From contig DATIWF010000014.1 in assembly GCA_035519535.1 (NCBI GenBank), positions 1 to 64,000 of the forward strand: 64,000 nt of DNA, in the 5' to 3' direction. Positions within the stretch are counted from its first letter, which is position 1, and each line of letters starts with the position of its first letter. This DNA comes from DATEGZ01 sp035519535 (GTDB lineage: Bacteria; Acidobacteriota; Vicinamibacteria; Vicinamibacterales; SCN-69-37). Positions 54,877-63,495 of this stretch are shown here, piece by piece. The position numbers and the translations under genes are program-made. The notes beneath the pieces are model-generated. The model worked only from the letters and a program-made list of their open reading frames with translations. It was not told the DNA's origin and ran no database searches.

Positions 54877-56780
54877 ATCCGACTTCACCGCTCGCCCCGC
54901 CGTCTGCACCCTCGCCGCGCGGCGTCCGCGCGGCCTCGACGGCCACGACGATCGCCCAGCACGTCATCGAAGTGATCAGCGACTCTGGCGAAGGCGCGCA
55001 GCGATGCGGGCAGTCCCTGGGAGCGATTGCGGCGCGCATGGGCCTCGGCGTCTGGACCGTGGAGATCATTCCCGCGGAGATCCGGCCGCCCGCGCGCAGC
55101 GTCGCCGGCGCGAGCGGCAACCGGATCCGGCTCGGCACGAACCGCGTCACGAACGGCGGCGACGAGACCGACCTGGTCGTGGCCTTCAACGAGCAGGTGC
55201 TGCTTGGCCGCGTGCGTGCCGGCGAGCTCAAGCCCGGGTGCACGATTCTGCTCGAGAGCATGTGGCGCGACCACGCGGATCCAGCCATCGCGAAGGCGTA
55301 TGCGGAGACGTACGACCGGCTCCTGGCCGCGGGCTACCGGATGTACGAAATTCCGATGGAGCGCGAGTGTCGCCAGCTCGTGGCCGACGCGCGCAAGGGC
55401 AAGAACATGTTCGCGCTCGGGATGCTCTGCAACCTGCTGAGCCTCGACCTCCCGCTCGCCCGCGACCAGGTGGCGCTCACCTTCGGCAAGAAGGCCGCGG
55501 CTGTCGTCAAGACCAACGTCCAGCTGCTCGACGCGGGGTACGCGTGGGCGGACGCCCACCTCGATTTCCGGTACCGGATTCCCGGCGCGGCCGCGACGGC
55601 TCCGCACATCGTCGTCAACGGCAACACGGCGCTCGCGCTGGGCGTGCTCGCCTCGGGCATGGATATCTGCGCGATGTATCCGATCACGCCGGCGACGTCG
55701 GCGTCGCACTACCTCAGCGAGATTTTCGAGAAGGTCGGCGGCGTCGTGCATCAGGCCGAGGACGAGATCGCCGCGTGCACGTTTGCCATCGGCGCGTCCT
55801 ACGCCGGTAAGTGCGCGGTGACGATCACGTCGGGCCCGGGGTACTCGCTCAAGCAGGAGGGCATCGGGTTGGCGGTCATGGCAGAGATTCCGCTCGTGGT
55901 CGTCAACGTCCAGCGCGGCGGGCCGAGCACGGGCCAGCCGACGAAAGCCGAACAAGGCGACCTGCTCGCAGCCATCTACGGGAGCCATGGCGACGCGCCA
56001 AAAGTCGTGATGGCCGCGAGCACCGTCGAGGACTGCTTCTATTCAGTGATCGCGGCACGACGCATCGCCGAGACGTTCAACACGGTCGTCGTGTTGCTGT
56101 CGGATGCCAATCTCGCGACCGCGCAGACCCCGTTTCCGCGCCCGGTGTTTGACGACGCGTGGGTCGCGCCGCCCATCGACCAGAGCCCGGTGCCCGCCGG
56201 CGCCAAGCCGTACGACTGGGATCCGGTCACGGGCCTCGCGCGCCGCTTCATCCCAGGACAACCCAACGGCATGCACACGGTCACGGGCCTGGCGCACGAT
56301 CGCGCGAGTCACGTGGCGTACGACCCGGACATCAATGAAGAAGGCCTGCGCGCGCGCAGCCTCAAGATCGCCGCGCTGCAGAAGACGCTGAACGCGCCGC
56401 CCATCTTCGGCGCCGACTCCGGCGACCTGCTCGTCATCGGCTGGGGAAGCACGAAGGGCGCGATCGAGGAGGCCGTCGAGCGCGTCCGCGCCGAAGGCCT
56501 TCACGTGTCGTCGATGCACCTGCGCTTCCTGCAGCCCCTCGCGCCGGGCTTGAAGGACGCGATAGCGCGGTTCAGGCACGTCCTCACGATCGAGACCAAC
56601 TGGAGCGACCGCCCGGAGGACGACATCATCGACGGCGACAACCGGCGGTACTCCGCCCTCGCGATGATGCTGCGGTCGCGATACCTCGTCGACGTCGACT
56701 GCTGGAGCCAGGTCCGCGGCCAGCCGGTCCGGCCGGGCGCGATTTGCGACGTCATTCGCCGAAAGCTGCAGGGAGTCTGA
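54873..56780 (+). CDS. korA: 2-oxoacid:acceptor oxidoreductase, fused gamma-alpha subunit
   Basis: 635 residues. The first ~210 residues are the gamma domain (SDSGEGAQRCGQSLGAIAAR, NRIRLGTNRVTNGGDETDLV), fused to the alpha subunit (CAMYPITPATSASHYLSEIF, GCAVTITSGPGYSLKQEGIG-like segment, NVQRGGPSTGQPTKAEQGDL and the C-terminal domain LVIGWGSTKGAIEEAVERVR). This gamma-alpha fusion is typical of 2-oxoglutarate:ferredoxin oxidoreductases (KGOR) of aerobes and thermophiles. Substrate choice among 2-oxoglutarate, pyruvate and branched 2-oxoacids cannot be settled from sequence; the YPITPATSASH region with Ser/Thr is KGOR-like. One base separates its stop from ATG of korB. Confidence 0.93.
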   Translation: MNPTSPLAPPSAPSPRGVRAASTATTIAQHVIEVISDSGEGAQRCGQSLGAIAARMGLGVWTVEIIPAEIRPPARSVAGASGNRIRLGTNRVTNGGDETDLVVAFNEQVLLGRVRAGELKPGCTILLESMWRDHADPAIAKAYAETYDRLLAAGYRMYEIPMERECRQLVADARKGKNMFALGMLCNLLSLDLPLARDQVALTFGKKAAAVVKTNVQLLDAGYAWADAHLDFRYRIPGAAATAPHIVVNGNTALALGVLASGMDICAMYPITPATSASHYLSEIFEKVGGVVHQAEDEIAACTFAIGASYAGKCAVTITSGPGYSLKQEGIGLAVMAEIPLVVVNVQRGGPSTGQPTKAEQGDLLAAIYGSHGDAPKVVMAASTVEDCFYSVIAARRIAETFNTVVVLLSDANLATAQTPFPRPVFDDAWVAPPIDQSPVPAGAKPYDWDPVTGLARRFIPGQPNGMHTVTGLAHDRASHVAYDPDINEEGLRARSLKIAALQKTLNAPPIFGADSGDLLVIGWGSTKGAIEEAVERVRAEGLHVSSMHLRFLQPLAPGLKDAIARFRHVLTIETNWSDRPEDDIIDGDNRRYSALAMMLRSRYLVDVDCWSQVRGQPVRPGAICDVIRRKLQGV

Positions 56781-56781
56781 G

Positions 56782-57759
56782 ATGAGCAGCGCGATGGAGT
56801 GTCTCCTGCAGGTGTACGACGACCGCCTCGAGATCGAGGACTACCAGCGCGGGGTGCCGCGTTGGTGCACAGGCTGCGGCGACAACGCGATCCTCGCGGC
56901 CGTGCAGCGGCTCTGCCGCGACGAGCAGCTGCGGCCCGAAAAGACCGTCTTCGTCTCCGGCATCGGCTGCTCCAGCCGGCTGCCGCACTACATGCGGACG
57001 TACGGGTTTCACGGCATCCACGGCCGGGCCCTGCCGATCGCCGAAGGCATTCGCATGGCGCGCCCGGACCTGCACGTGTTCGTGAACACCGGCGACGGCG
57101 ACTGCTGCAGCATCGGCGCGGCGCATTGGGTGCACGCGCTCCGCTACAACATGAACATGACGGTGTTCCTGCACGACAACCAGATCTACGGGTTGACGAA
57201 GATGCAGGCGTCGCCGACGTCGCCGAAGGGCCTCAAGAGCAACACCACGCCGCGCGGCACGTACCTCGACGCGCTCCAGCCGCTGACGGTCACGCTCGGC
57301 GTCCAGAACGTCTCGTTCGTGGCGCAGACGGTGGACTGGATCCCGGAGCTGCTCTACGACATCGTGTCGAAGGCCTTCCACCACAAAGGTCTCTCGTTCA
57401 TCCGCATCGTCCAGCGCTGCCCCGAGTGGCTGCCGAAGCACTTCGAGCCGTTCCTGCACGATCCCGATCGGATCATGGTGCTGACTCACGAGGACGGCGT
57501 CAGCCTCAATCCAGGCCTCGCGAAGGTCTACACGCGCACGGTTCACCACGACCCGTCCGATCTCAGCAAGGCGCGCGACATCGCCTCGATGACCGACATG
57601 ATTCCAGTCGGCATTCTCTATCGCAACCCGGACGTGCCCTGCTACGAGGACTTGCGGCGCAGTGAAGCGCTGCCGACGCCGGCGCTCATCCGCGCGGGCC
57701 TCGAAGCCGAGCTCGACCGCTTCACGGTCTGGCCGCATGCGCACGAGGATCGCAGCTGA
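56782..57759 (+). CDS. korB: 2-oxoacid:acceptor oxidoreductase beta subunit (TPP-binding)
   Basis: 325 residues. TPP-Mg motif GDGD (104-107) with the downstream asparagine segment HDNQIYGLTKMQASPTS. Four cysteines in the positions that hold the [4Fe-4S] cluster in OGOR beta subunits: C29 and C32 (PRWCTGCGD), C63 (SGIGCSSR) and C213 (VQRCPEWLP). Together with KorA it decarboxylates a 2-oxoacid with CoA to acyl-CoA and reduces ferredoxin. The stop is followed after one base by the start of the ferredoxin-domain gene. GGGAG lies upstream of ATG 56782. Confidence 0.94.
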   Translation: MSSAMECLLQVYDDRLEIEDYQRGVPRWCTGCGDNAILAAVQRLCRDEQLRPEKTVFVSGIGCSSRLPHYMRTYGFHGIHGRALPIAEGIRMARPDLHVFVNTGDGDCCSIGAAHWVHALRYNMNMTVFLHDNQIYGLTKMQASPTSPKGLKSNTTPRGTYLDALQPLTVTLGVQNVSFVAQTVDWIPELLYDIVSKAFHHKGLSFIRIVQRCPEWLPKHFEPFLHDPDRIMVLTHEDGVSLNPGLAKVYTRTVHHDPSDLSKARDIASMTDMIPVGILYRNPDVPCYEDLRRSEALPTPALIRAGLEAELDRFTVWPHAHEDRS

Positions 57760-57760
57760 C

Positions 57761-59842
57761 ATGGCGGTCACCCGACAGACCCTCGCGGCGTTTCACGCCA
57801 CCGGCCGCCGGCTCGGCGACGAACTGGCGCCGATGGCAGGGCTCGATCTCCGGCCGATTCTGCTGGCTCGTCATCGCGACCTCACGACGCTGCGCTACGA
57901 TTTCCCGATCGTCCTGGTAGCGGATGACGACGGTGATGGGTGCGCACGATCGCTGTCTGGAATCATCGACGACCTCATCGGCGCGCTGGCGCACGCCGAC
58001 GCCCGCCTCGCAAGCGATCTGTTGAAGGTGGAACTGACGATCCGATCGCTTGTGGCGAGCGGGCAGCGCGGATCGCTCTCGAACCTGTGGGACGCGGCCG
58101 CAGGTCGTCTGCAGGCGCACGGGGACAAGGCGCTTCACGACAGCCTCAAGCGCGCCCGCGGCGCGCTGTCCGTGGACGGCGAGCTCGTCGACTGCGACGG
58201 CGAGCTGCCGCGGCGCCTCTTCGAGCACGCCTGGCGTTTGGAACACGAACGCAAGGCCGCGCGCTTCCGGGCCAGGACGACTCGCCTCATCAACCGGCTG
58301 CGTGAGCTGCTGCGCGGCGACTTCGCGCGATCCGGGGCCGCCCGGTCGATCGAGCACCTGCGGGCCTCATTCGCCGGGCAGAGCGACGCCTTCGACTTCG
58401 GCGCCATGGCCCGCATGCTCAGCAGGACCGCGCCGGGAGGCACGATGGCGGAAAGCCGGCGGCGGCGCATCGCCGCGCTCATCGAGGCCCTCGAGTCGCA
58501 GCGCCTGTATCCAGCTCCGGGCAAATCCGGCGACCGTTTCATCTTCGACAGCTGCGCGACAGCGGTCGCGGCGTATCGCGAGCGTCTGCCGGCGCTCGTC
58601 GAGCTGGCCCGGTCGTTGGCCATTGCCGAGCTTGAAGTGGCTGGGGTCTACGACGAAGCGCGGCATGACGCGTTCTTCGGCCAGAGCGACACCGACGTCC
58701 CTGTGTTCGACGCCGACGACCTGGCGATGTTCCCCGACTACTTCGTCCTGGTCGACGCGGGCGACATGGACTCGGCCGAACCGGCCGCGATCGTCGACGC
58801 GCTGTCGGCCGGCCTGCCGATGAAGGTCCTGTTCCAGGCCGATCTGCACGGCGCGCCGCTGGCCCACATGGCGATGGGCCTGGCCACGGCCTTCGTGCTC
58901 CAGGCGCCCGGCTCGCACCTCTACCTGATGCGGCGCCATGTCGCGGCAGGCTTCGCATCTCGGGGATCGGCGCTCTTCAGCGTGTTCTCGGGCGCCGACT
59001 CGAACGTCGCGGGGCTGCCTCCCTATCTTGTCGCTGCGGCGGCGCTGGAGTCGCGCGCGTTCCCGGCGTTCGCGTACGACCCCGCCGCCGGCGCCGATTG
59101 GGCCTCGCGCATCGACCTCTCCGCCAATCCGCAGCCTGACCGGGATTGGCCCGTGCACGAGGCCGCTTACGAAGATCCGCAGCACCAGCACGTGTCCGCG
59201 GACCTGGCGTTCACCTACGCGGACTTCGCCGCTTGCGACCGGCGATACGCCCGTCATTTCGCGGTCGTCCCGCGGACGCGCTGGACCGACGCGACGCGGC
59301 CCGTGAGCGAGTGGCTCGCCGGATCGAGCCGCGAGCCGCTCGGGGCGCCGTCGTTGCTGATGGTCGATCGGGACAATCGCCTGCAGCGCGTGCTAGCCGA
59401 TGAGACGATCCTGCGCACCGCGCGGCAGTGCCGCGATCGCTGGCGCAGCCTGCAGGCGCTCGGCCGGATTCACGAGACGCCAATCGCCCGGCCAACCGAG
59501 CCGGTGCCGACGCCCGCAACCGAGGCCGCCGCCGCGCCGGTACCGGCGGCACCGGACGCGTCCGTCGCGCATCCCGCCGAACCTCGAGGATCGTCCGACG
59601 AGCCGTACATCGAGACGCCGCGATGCTCGACATGCAACGAGTGCATCCAGATCAATAACCGGATGTTCGCCTACAACGACAACCGGCAGGCCTACATCGC
59701 TGACGTGCGCGCTGGAACGTACCGCCAGCTGGTCGAGGCGGCGGAGGGCTGTCAGGTCTCGATCATCCACCCGGGCAAGCCCCACGATCTCAACGAACCC
59801 GGGCTCGACGAGCTCGTCGCGCGCGCGCAGCCGTTTCAGTAG
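57761..59842 (+). CDS. Large KOR-linked protein with C-terminal ferredoxin domain
   Basis: 693 residues from ATG 57761, one base after korB. The first ~330 residues are helical and unlike anything I know (LRYDFPIVLVADDDGDG, HERKAARFRARTTRLINRLR). The middle (about 350-560) has ALFSVFSGADSNVAGLPPYL, ALESRAFPAFAYDPAAG and HVSADLAFTYADFAACDRRY, which faintly recall the C-terminal domain of pyruvate:ferredoxin oxidoreductase. After a Pro/Ala linker (~580-615) comes a single-cluster ferredoxin-like module: CSTCNECIQINNRMFAYNDN followed ~45 residues on by EGCQVSIIHPG, four cysteines for one FeS cluster. Most likely a dedicated electron carrier/assembly subunit linking KorAB to NfnAB. Overlaps the convergent VWFA gene by 53 bases. 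Confidence 0.8.
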   Translation: MAVTRQTLAAFHATGRRLGDELAPMAGLDLRPILLARHRDLTTLRYDFPIVLVADDDGDGCARSLSGIIDDLIGALAHADARLASDLLKVELTIRSLVASGQRGSLSNLWDAAAGRLQAHGDKALHDSLKRARGALSVDGELVDCDGELPRRLFEHAWRLEHERKAARFRARTTRLINRLRELLRGDFARSGAARSIEHLRASFAGQSDAFDFGAMARMLSRTAPGGTMAESRRRRIAALIEALESQRLYPAPGKSGDRFIFDSCATAVAAYRERLPALVELARSLAIAELEVAGVYDEARHDAFFGQSDTDVPVFDADDLAMFPDYFVLVDAGDMDSAEPAAIVDALSAGLPMKVLFQADLHGAPLAHMAMGLATAFVLQAPGSHLYLMRRHVAAGFASRGSALFSVFSGADSNVAGLPPYLVAAAALESRAFPAFAYDPAAGADWASRIDLSANPQPDRDWPVHEAAYEDPQHQHVSADLAFTYADFAACDRRYARHFAVVPRTRWTDATRPVSEWLAGSSREPLGAPSLLMVDRDNRLQRVLADETILRTARQCRDRWRSLQALGRIHETPIARPTEPVPTPATEAAAAPVPAAPDASVAHPAEPRGSSDEPYIETPRCSTCNECIQINNRMFAYNDNRQAYIADVRAGTYRQLVEAAEGCQVSIIHPGKPHDLNEPGLDELVARAQPFQ

Positions 59843-60752
59843 TCGCTAACGGGCCACGCTCCGCGAAATATCCCTTCCTCGCGCGAATCGTCAGGTCGTC
59901 CTGGCCCGCGACGCTCACGCGGAGATCGTGCCAGCCCGACGCCGACACGCCGACCGGCTCGAACCACAGCACGTAGCTGGCGCGAAAATCGTCGAAGATC
60001 GCCTTGAAATCCGAGGCCGCGCGGCCGAGCTTGTGCTCGTCGCCGCCGCTCCGCTGCACCGCCTCGCGAATGGCATTGAGGCTGCCCGCCATCCACGTCG
60101 TGCGGCCGCTGGCCGCGGCGACCTGCGGATCGGGCGGGACGAGCACCGCATGAAACACCGCGTCCACGCGCCCCGCGATTTCCGGGATCGTGTCGCTGTT
60201 GAGCGTGCTCAGCGTGTCCTCACCATCCGTGAGCGCAATCACGAGATGCCGGCGATCCGGCTCCTCCGGCCAGAGCAGCGCGTAGATGAGCCCGTCGTTC
60301 AGCGACGTCATGCCGTTGCCGGTCAGCGTCTCGAGACTGAACGGTCTCGACGCATCCTGCATCGGCACGGCCTCACGCACCTTGGTGGAGAACGAGACGA
60401 TGCGGATACGGTCGCCGGGCCGAAGCATGCGCGCGAAGGTCCGGATTTCCTCCTTGAACGCCTCGAGATTGCCGATCACGCTGCCGCTCGTGTCCACGGC
60501 GAGCGTCACGTCGATCGGAATCGAGTCAATCGCGACGGCTTCGACCTTCTGAGGCACGCCGTTGTCCGCAATCGTGAAGTCGTCGGCACCGAGCCGGCCC
60601 ACGGGCACCTTGCCGCGCTTGACGGACACATCCACCGACACGCGCGTGGTCGCGCCGCGAAACGTCGGACGCTGCTGGGCCAACGTGCCGCCCCTGAAGA
60701 CGGTCCCCACCGCCAGCAGAAACGCCACGGCCGCGACGATGGGGCGGCTCAT
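59790..60752 (-). CDS. VWFA-domain protein (acidobacterial type), intact metal site
   Basis: 320 residues from ATG 60752, whose ATGA overlaps the stop of the upstream TPR gene. Signal peptide about 1-25. Family lead-in (FRGATTRVSVDVSVKRGKVP), VWA core with intact DxSxS (DTSGS), threonine loop GMTSLNDGL and LTDGEDTLS, and family tail IRARKGYFAERG followed by an extra Arg/Ala-rich end (about 25 residues) that overlaps the end of the ferredoxin-domain gene on the other strand. Metal-dependent ligand binding is expected. Partner of the TPR protein encoded at 60749-62089. Confidence 0.88.
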   Translation of the reverse strand: MSRPIVAAVAFLLAVGTVFRGGTLAQQRPTFRGATTRVSVDVSVKRGKVPVGRLGADDFTIADNGVPQKVEAVAIDSIPIDVTLAVDTSGSVIGNLEAFKEEIRTFARMLRPGDRIRIVSFSTKVREAVPMQDASRPFSLETLTGNGMTSLNDGLIYALLWPEEPDRRHLVIALTDGEDTLSTLNSDTIPEIAGRVDAVFHAVLVPPDPQVAAASGRTTWMAGSLNAIREAVQRSGGDEHKLGRAASDFKAIFDDFRASYVLWFEPVGVSASGWHDLRVSVAGQDDLTIRARKGYFAERGPLATTETAARARRARRARVR

Positions 60753-62089
60753 TTCAGGCCCTCGCGCATGCGGGCGATGAGTGACGGGAGAACGAGCGCG
60801 TCGCCGCGGAGGTACATCGCCCACGGATCGTCAGGCGATTCACCGGCCGCGAGCGCGCCACTCGATCCCGGTGGAGCCGACGGCGGCAGAAACGACGGGA
60901 AGCCGGCCGGCGCGGGTCTGGCGCGAAGCGCCGCGTCGAGCACCTCGTATCCTTCGCGTTGGCGGCCCGCAATGCCGAGCTGCGCCGCCAGCAGAATGGA
61001 GGCCGACCGCGCCATCGGCATCAATCGCAGCGCCTCCCGGTACTCCGCGATCGCCTCGTCGCGCCGGTTGGTGTGTTCGTTCACCCAGCCGAGGAACTGG
61101 TGGCTCAGCCCGGCAACCGCCGGCTCCGTTGTGAGCTGCGGCACCTCGGAGAGGAACGCGCGCGCCTCGTCCCAGTGCTCGAGCCGCAGGTGAAGGAACC
61201 CGAGGTGCAGCGTCACCTCGCCCGCCAGGCGCTCATCGGACGCGAGCGTCGTGTACTCGGCGATGACTGCCGGAATCTTGTCCACACGATCGACGATGGC
61301 CTGCGCGGACCTCGGATCGATCTTCAGAACGCCGCCGCCCGCGGACTGCCCTGCGGCGGCCTGCCTCAGTGTGTCGATGACCTCCACCGAGACTTCCTGC
61401 CCGTTGATCCCGAGCGGCCCGCCCCAGGTGCTGAGGTCGGTCTGGGACTCGTGGAACTCGACCTCGGCAAGGCGGAAGCGCGGCTCGCCGGGAGCCGCCG
61501 CCTGCGCGTGTACGAGGTGGCCGTGTGTGTACTCCTCTTTGTCCGCGTCGCTGAAGAAGCTCGGGGCGCGAACATTCGAGAACGCACCTCGCTCCGCGAG
61601 CGGCCGGCCCATGACATAGATCCAGTCCCCGGCCTCCTCCATCGTCGCGAGCGCGGCCAGGTGCCACGCGCGCTCGCCCGGCAGGTGCGTCGGATGGCGG
61701 CGCAGCTCGTCGCAGGCCCACACGAGGGCCGGGCGCCGGATCTCCCACGGGGCGGTGTCCACCCGCGCGTGCGCCAGCTCGAGGGCGAAGGCCGCGGCCA
61801 CGAGCCGACGGTGCGGCTCGCCTGCCGGATCGCCCTGCGCGATCCACTTCGCCGCCGCGGAACGGAAATCCGAAAACACGTGGTCGAGCGGATTTCCCAG
61901 CGCTTCGGGCATGCCGGCACCGACGACCGGCAGCGTGCGCATCACGCGCACGACCGCGTCGTAGTCGCCGGCGGCGTAACGCGGCAGCAACGTCGCGATC
62001 TCCGGCGCGCCCGCGTCGACGGCGGGCCAGGCGGCGATTGCGACGGCCACCAGCGTGGCCCGAAGCAGAGGAAGTCGCGGACGTCTCAC
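60749..62089 (-). CDS. Secreted TPR protein, partner of the VWFA protein
   Basis: 446 residues from GTG 62089 (GGGGA upstream); a longer frame exists upstream but would run into the divergent S41 protease gene and bury the signal peptide (about 1-25, LPLLRATLVAVAIAAWPAVD). Helical repeats across 60-400, with TPR units HLGFLHLRLEHWDEARAFLS and FLGWVNEHTNRRDEAIAEYR. The C-terminus DPWAMYLRGDALVLPSLIAR carries the shared DPW..Y signature. Translationally coupled to the VWFA gene (ATGA). The 85-base gap to the S41 gene must hold divergent promoters. Confidence 0.86.
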   Translation of the reverse strand: MRRPRLPLLRATLVAVAIAAWPAVDAGAPEIATLLPRYAAGDYDAVVRVMRTLPVVGAGMPEALGNPLDHVFSDFRSAAAKWIAQGDPAGEPHRRLVAAAFALELAHARVDTAPWEIRRPALVWACDELRRHPTHLPGERAWHLAALATMEEAGDWIYVMGRPLAERGAFSNVRAPSFFSDADKEEYTHGHLVHAQAAAPGEPRFRLAEVEFHESQTDLSTWGGPLGINGQEVSVEVIDTLRQAAAGQSAGGGVLKIDPRSAQAIVDRVDKIPAVIAEYTTLASDERLAGEVTLHLGFLHLRLEHWDEARAFLSEVPQLTTEPAVAGLSHQFLGWVNEHTNRRDEAIAEYREALRLMPMARSASILLAAQLGIAGRQREGYEVLDAALRARPAPAGFPSFLPPSAPPGSSGALAAGESPDDPWAMYLRGDALVLPSLIARMREGLK

Positions 62090-62174
62090 TGGACTGGTCC
62101 CCGGACGCCGCCATTCTCGATCGCCGGTGCTCGTCTCACAAGCAGGGCCCAGGCCGTATGCGACAATGGCGCCC

Positions 62175-63494
62175 ATGCCAGCCTTCCGCCGCGTCTCGGC
62201 GGCGCTGTTCGTGTGGGTACTTGCGACCGGCGCGTGGGTCGCGGCCCAGGGCCTCAGCGCGAACGATGCGCACCGCGTGCACCAGATGCTTCGCGAGGCC
62301 TACGACTCGGTCAGGCAGAACTACTACGACACGACCTTCCACGGCCTCGACCTCGACGCGCGCTTTCGCGAGTACGACGACAAACTGAAGTCGGCCGCGT
62401 CGCTCAACGCCGGCCTCACGGTCGTCGCCGCTTTTCTCGATGGCCTGAAGGACTCGCACACGTACTTCATGCCGCCCGCGCGGCCGTACCGGCTCGACTA
62501 CGGCTACCGCCTGGCGCCGATCGGCGATCAGGTGTTTGTCACGCGCGTGCGGCCAGGCACCGATGCCGCGGCCAAGGTCAGGGCGGGCGACCAGCTCCTG
62601 GCTCTCGACGGCGGGCCCGTCACGCGCGACACGTTCCAGACGATGGAGTACCTGCTGAACGTGTTGTCGCCCCGGCAGACGACGCACCTTCGGCTGCGTG
62701 ACCCGGCAGGCGCCGAGCGAGAGGTCGCCGTGGACACGAAGGTCGTTCCCGGCAGGCAGCTGCGCAATCTCACGGGCGCGGGCGCCGGGATCGAATTCAA
62801 CGACATGGAGCGCGAGCAGGAAGCCGACGAGCGCATGTACCGGCAGCAGTACATCGAGATCGGCGACGTGATGATCTGGAAGATGCCGATCTTCCTGCTC
62901 GACAACAACCTGGTGGACAAGCTCTTCGCCATCGCCCGAAAGCACTCGACGCTCATCCTGGATCTGCGGGAGAACCCGGGCGGGCTGATCGAATCGCTTC
63001 GGCGGATGACCGGCAACCTCTTCGATCGCGACGTGAAGATTGCCGACCGCGTCACCCGCAAGGGACGCACGCAGATCGTGGCCAAATCGCGCGGCAGCAG
63101 TGCGTTCAGCGGCAAGCTGATCGTGCTCGTCGACAGCGGGTCGGGATCGTCGGCCGAGCTGCTCGCGCGCGTGGTTCAGCTCGATAAGCGCGGCGTCGTC
63201 CTGGGCGATCGATCCGCCGGCGCGGTCATGGAAACGCTGATGTTCCCGTTCGCGCAGGGCGACGAGGTCATGATCTTCTACGGCTTCGCGGTCACCGACG
63301 CGGACCTCGTCATGGGCGATGGCCGGAGCCTCGAACGGGCCGGCGTGAGCCCCGACGAGAAGCTGCTGCCGTCGGCCGCCGATCTCGCCGCAGGCCGCGA
63401 TCCGGTCATGGCCCGCGCCGCGCAACTGGCCGGGCTGACGCTCGACCCTGTGGCGGCGGGCAAGCTGTTTCCGTTCGAGTGGCGCCCGTTCTGA
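62175..63494 (+). CDS. S41-family (C-terminal-processing-like) secreted protease with PDZ domain
   Basis: 439 residues from ATG 62175. Signal peptide about 1-25. Helical N-terminal domain, PDZ domain (about 100-180: VFVTRVRPGTDAAAKVRAGD), then the S41 core with LILDLRENPGGLIESLRRM and the nucleophile region DSGSGSSAELLARVVQ (serine near residue 324). The segment that carries the lysine general base in CtpA-type enzymes (G-E-x-T-x-G-K) reads GDRSAGAVMET with no lysine, so either the enzyme uses a tricorn/IRBP-like catalytic set or it is impaired. Divergent from the TPR/VWFA pair; processing of those exported proteins is conceivable. Confidence 0.88.
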   Translation: MPAFRRVSAALFVWVLATGAWVAAQGLSANDAHRVHQMLREAYDSVRQNYYDTTFHGLDLDARFREYDDKLKSAASLNAGLTVVAAFLDGLKDSHTYFMPPARPYRLDYGYRLAPIGDQVFVTRVRPGTDAAAKVRAGDQLLALDGGPVTRDTFQTMEYLLNVLSPRQTTHLRLRDPAGAEREVAVDTKVVPGRQLRNLTGAGAGIEFNDMEREQEADERMYRQQYIEIGDVMIWKMPIFLLDNNLVDKLFAIARKHSTLILDLRENPGGLIESLRRMTGNLFDRDVKIADRVTRKGRTQIVAKSRGSSAFSGKLIVLVDSGSGSSAELLARVVQLDKRGVVLGDRSAGAVMETLMFPFAQGDEVMIFYGFAVTDADLVMGDGRSLERAGVSPDEKLLPSAADLAAGRDPVMARAAQLAGLTLDPVAAGKLFPFEWRPF

Positions 63495-63495
63495 T

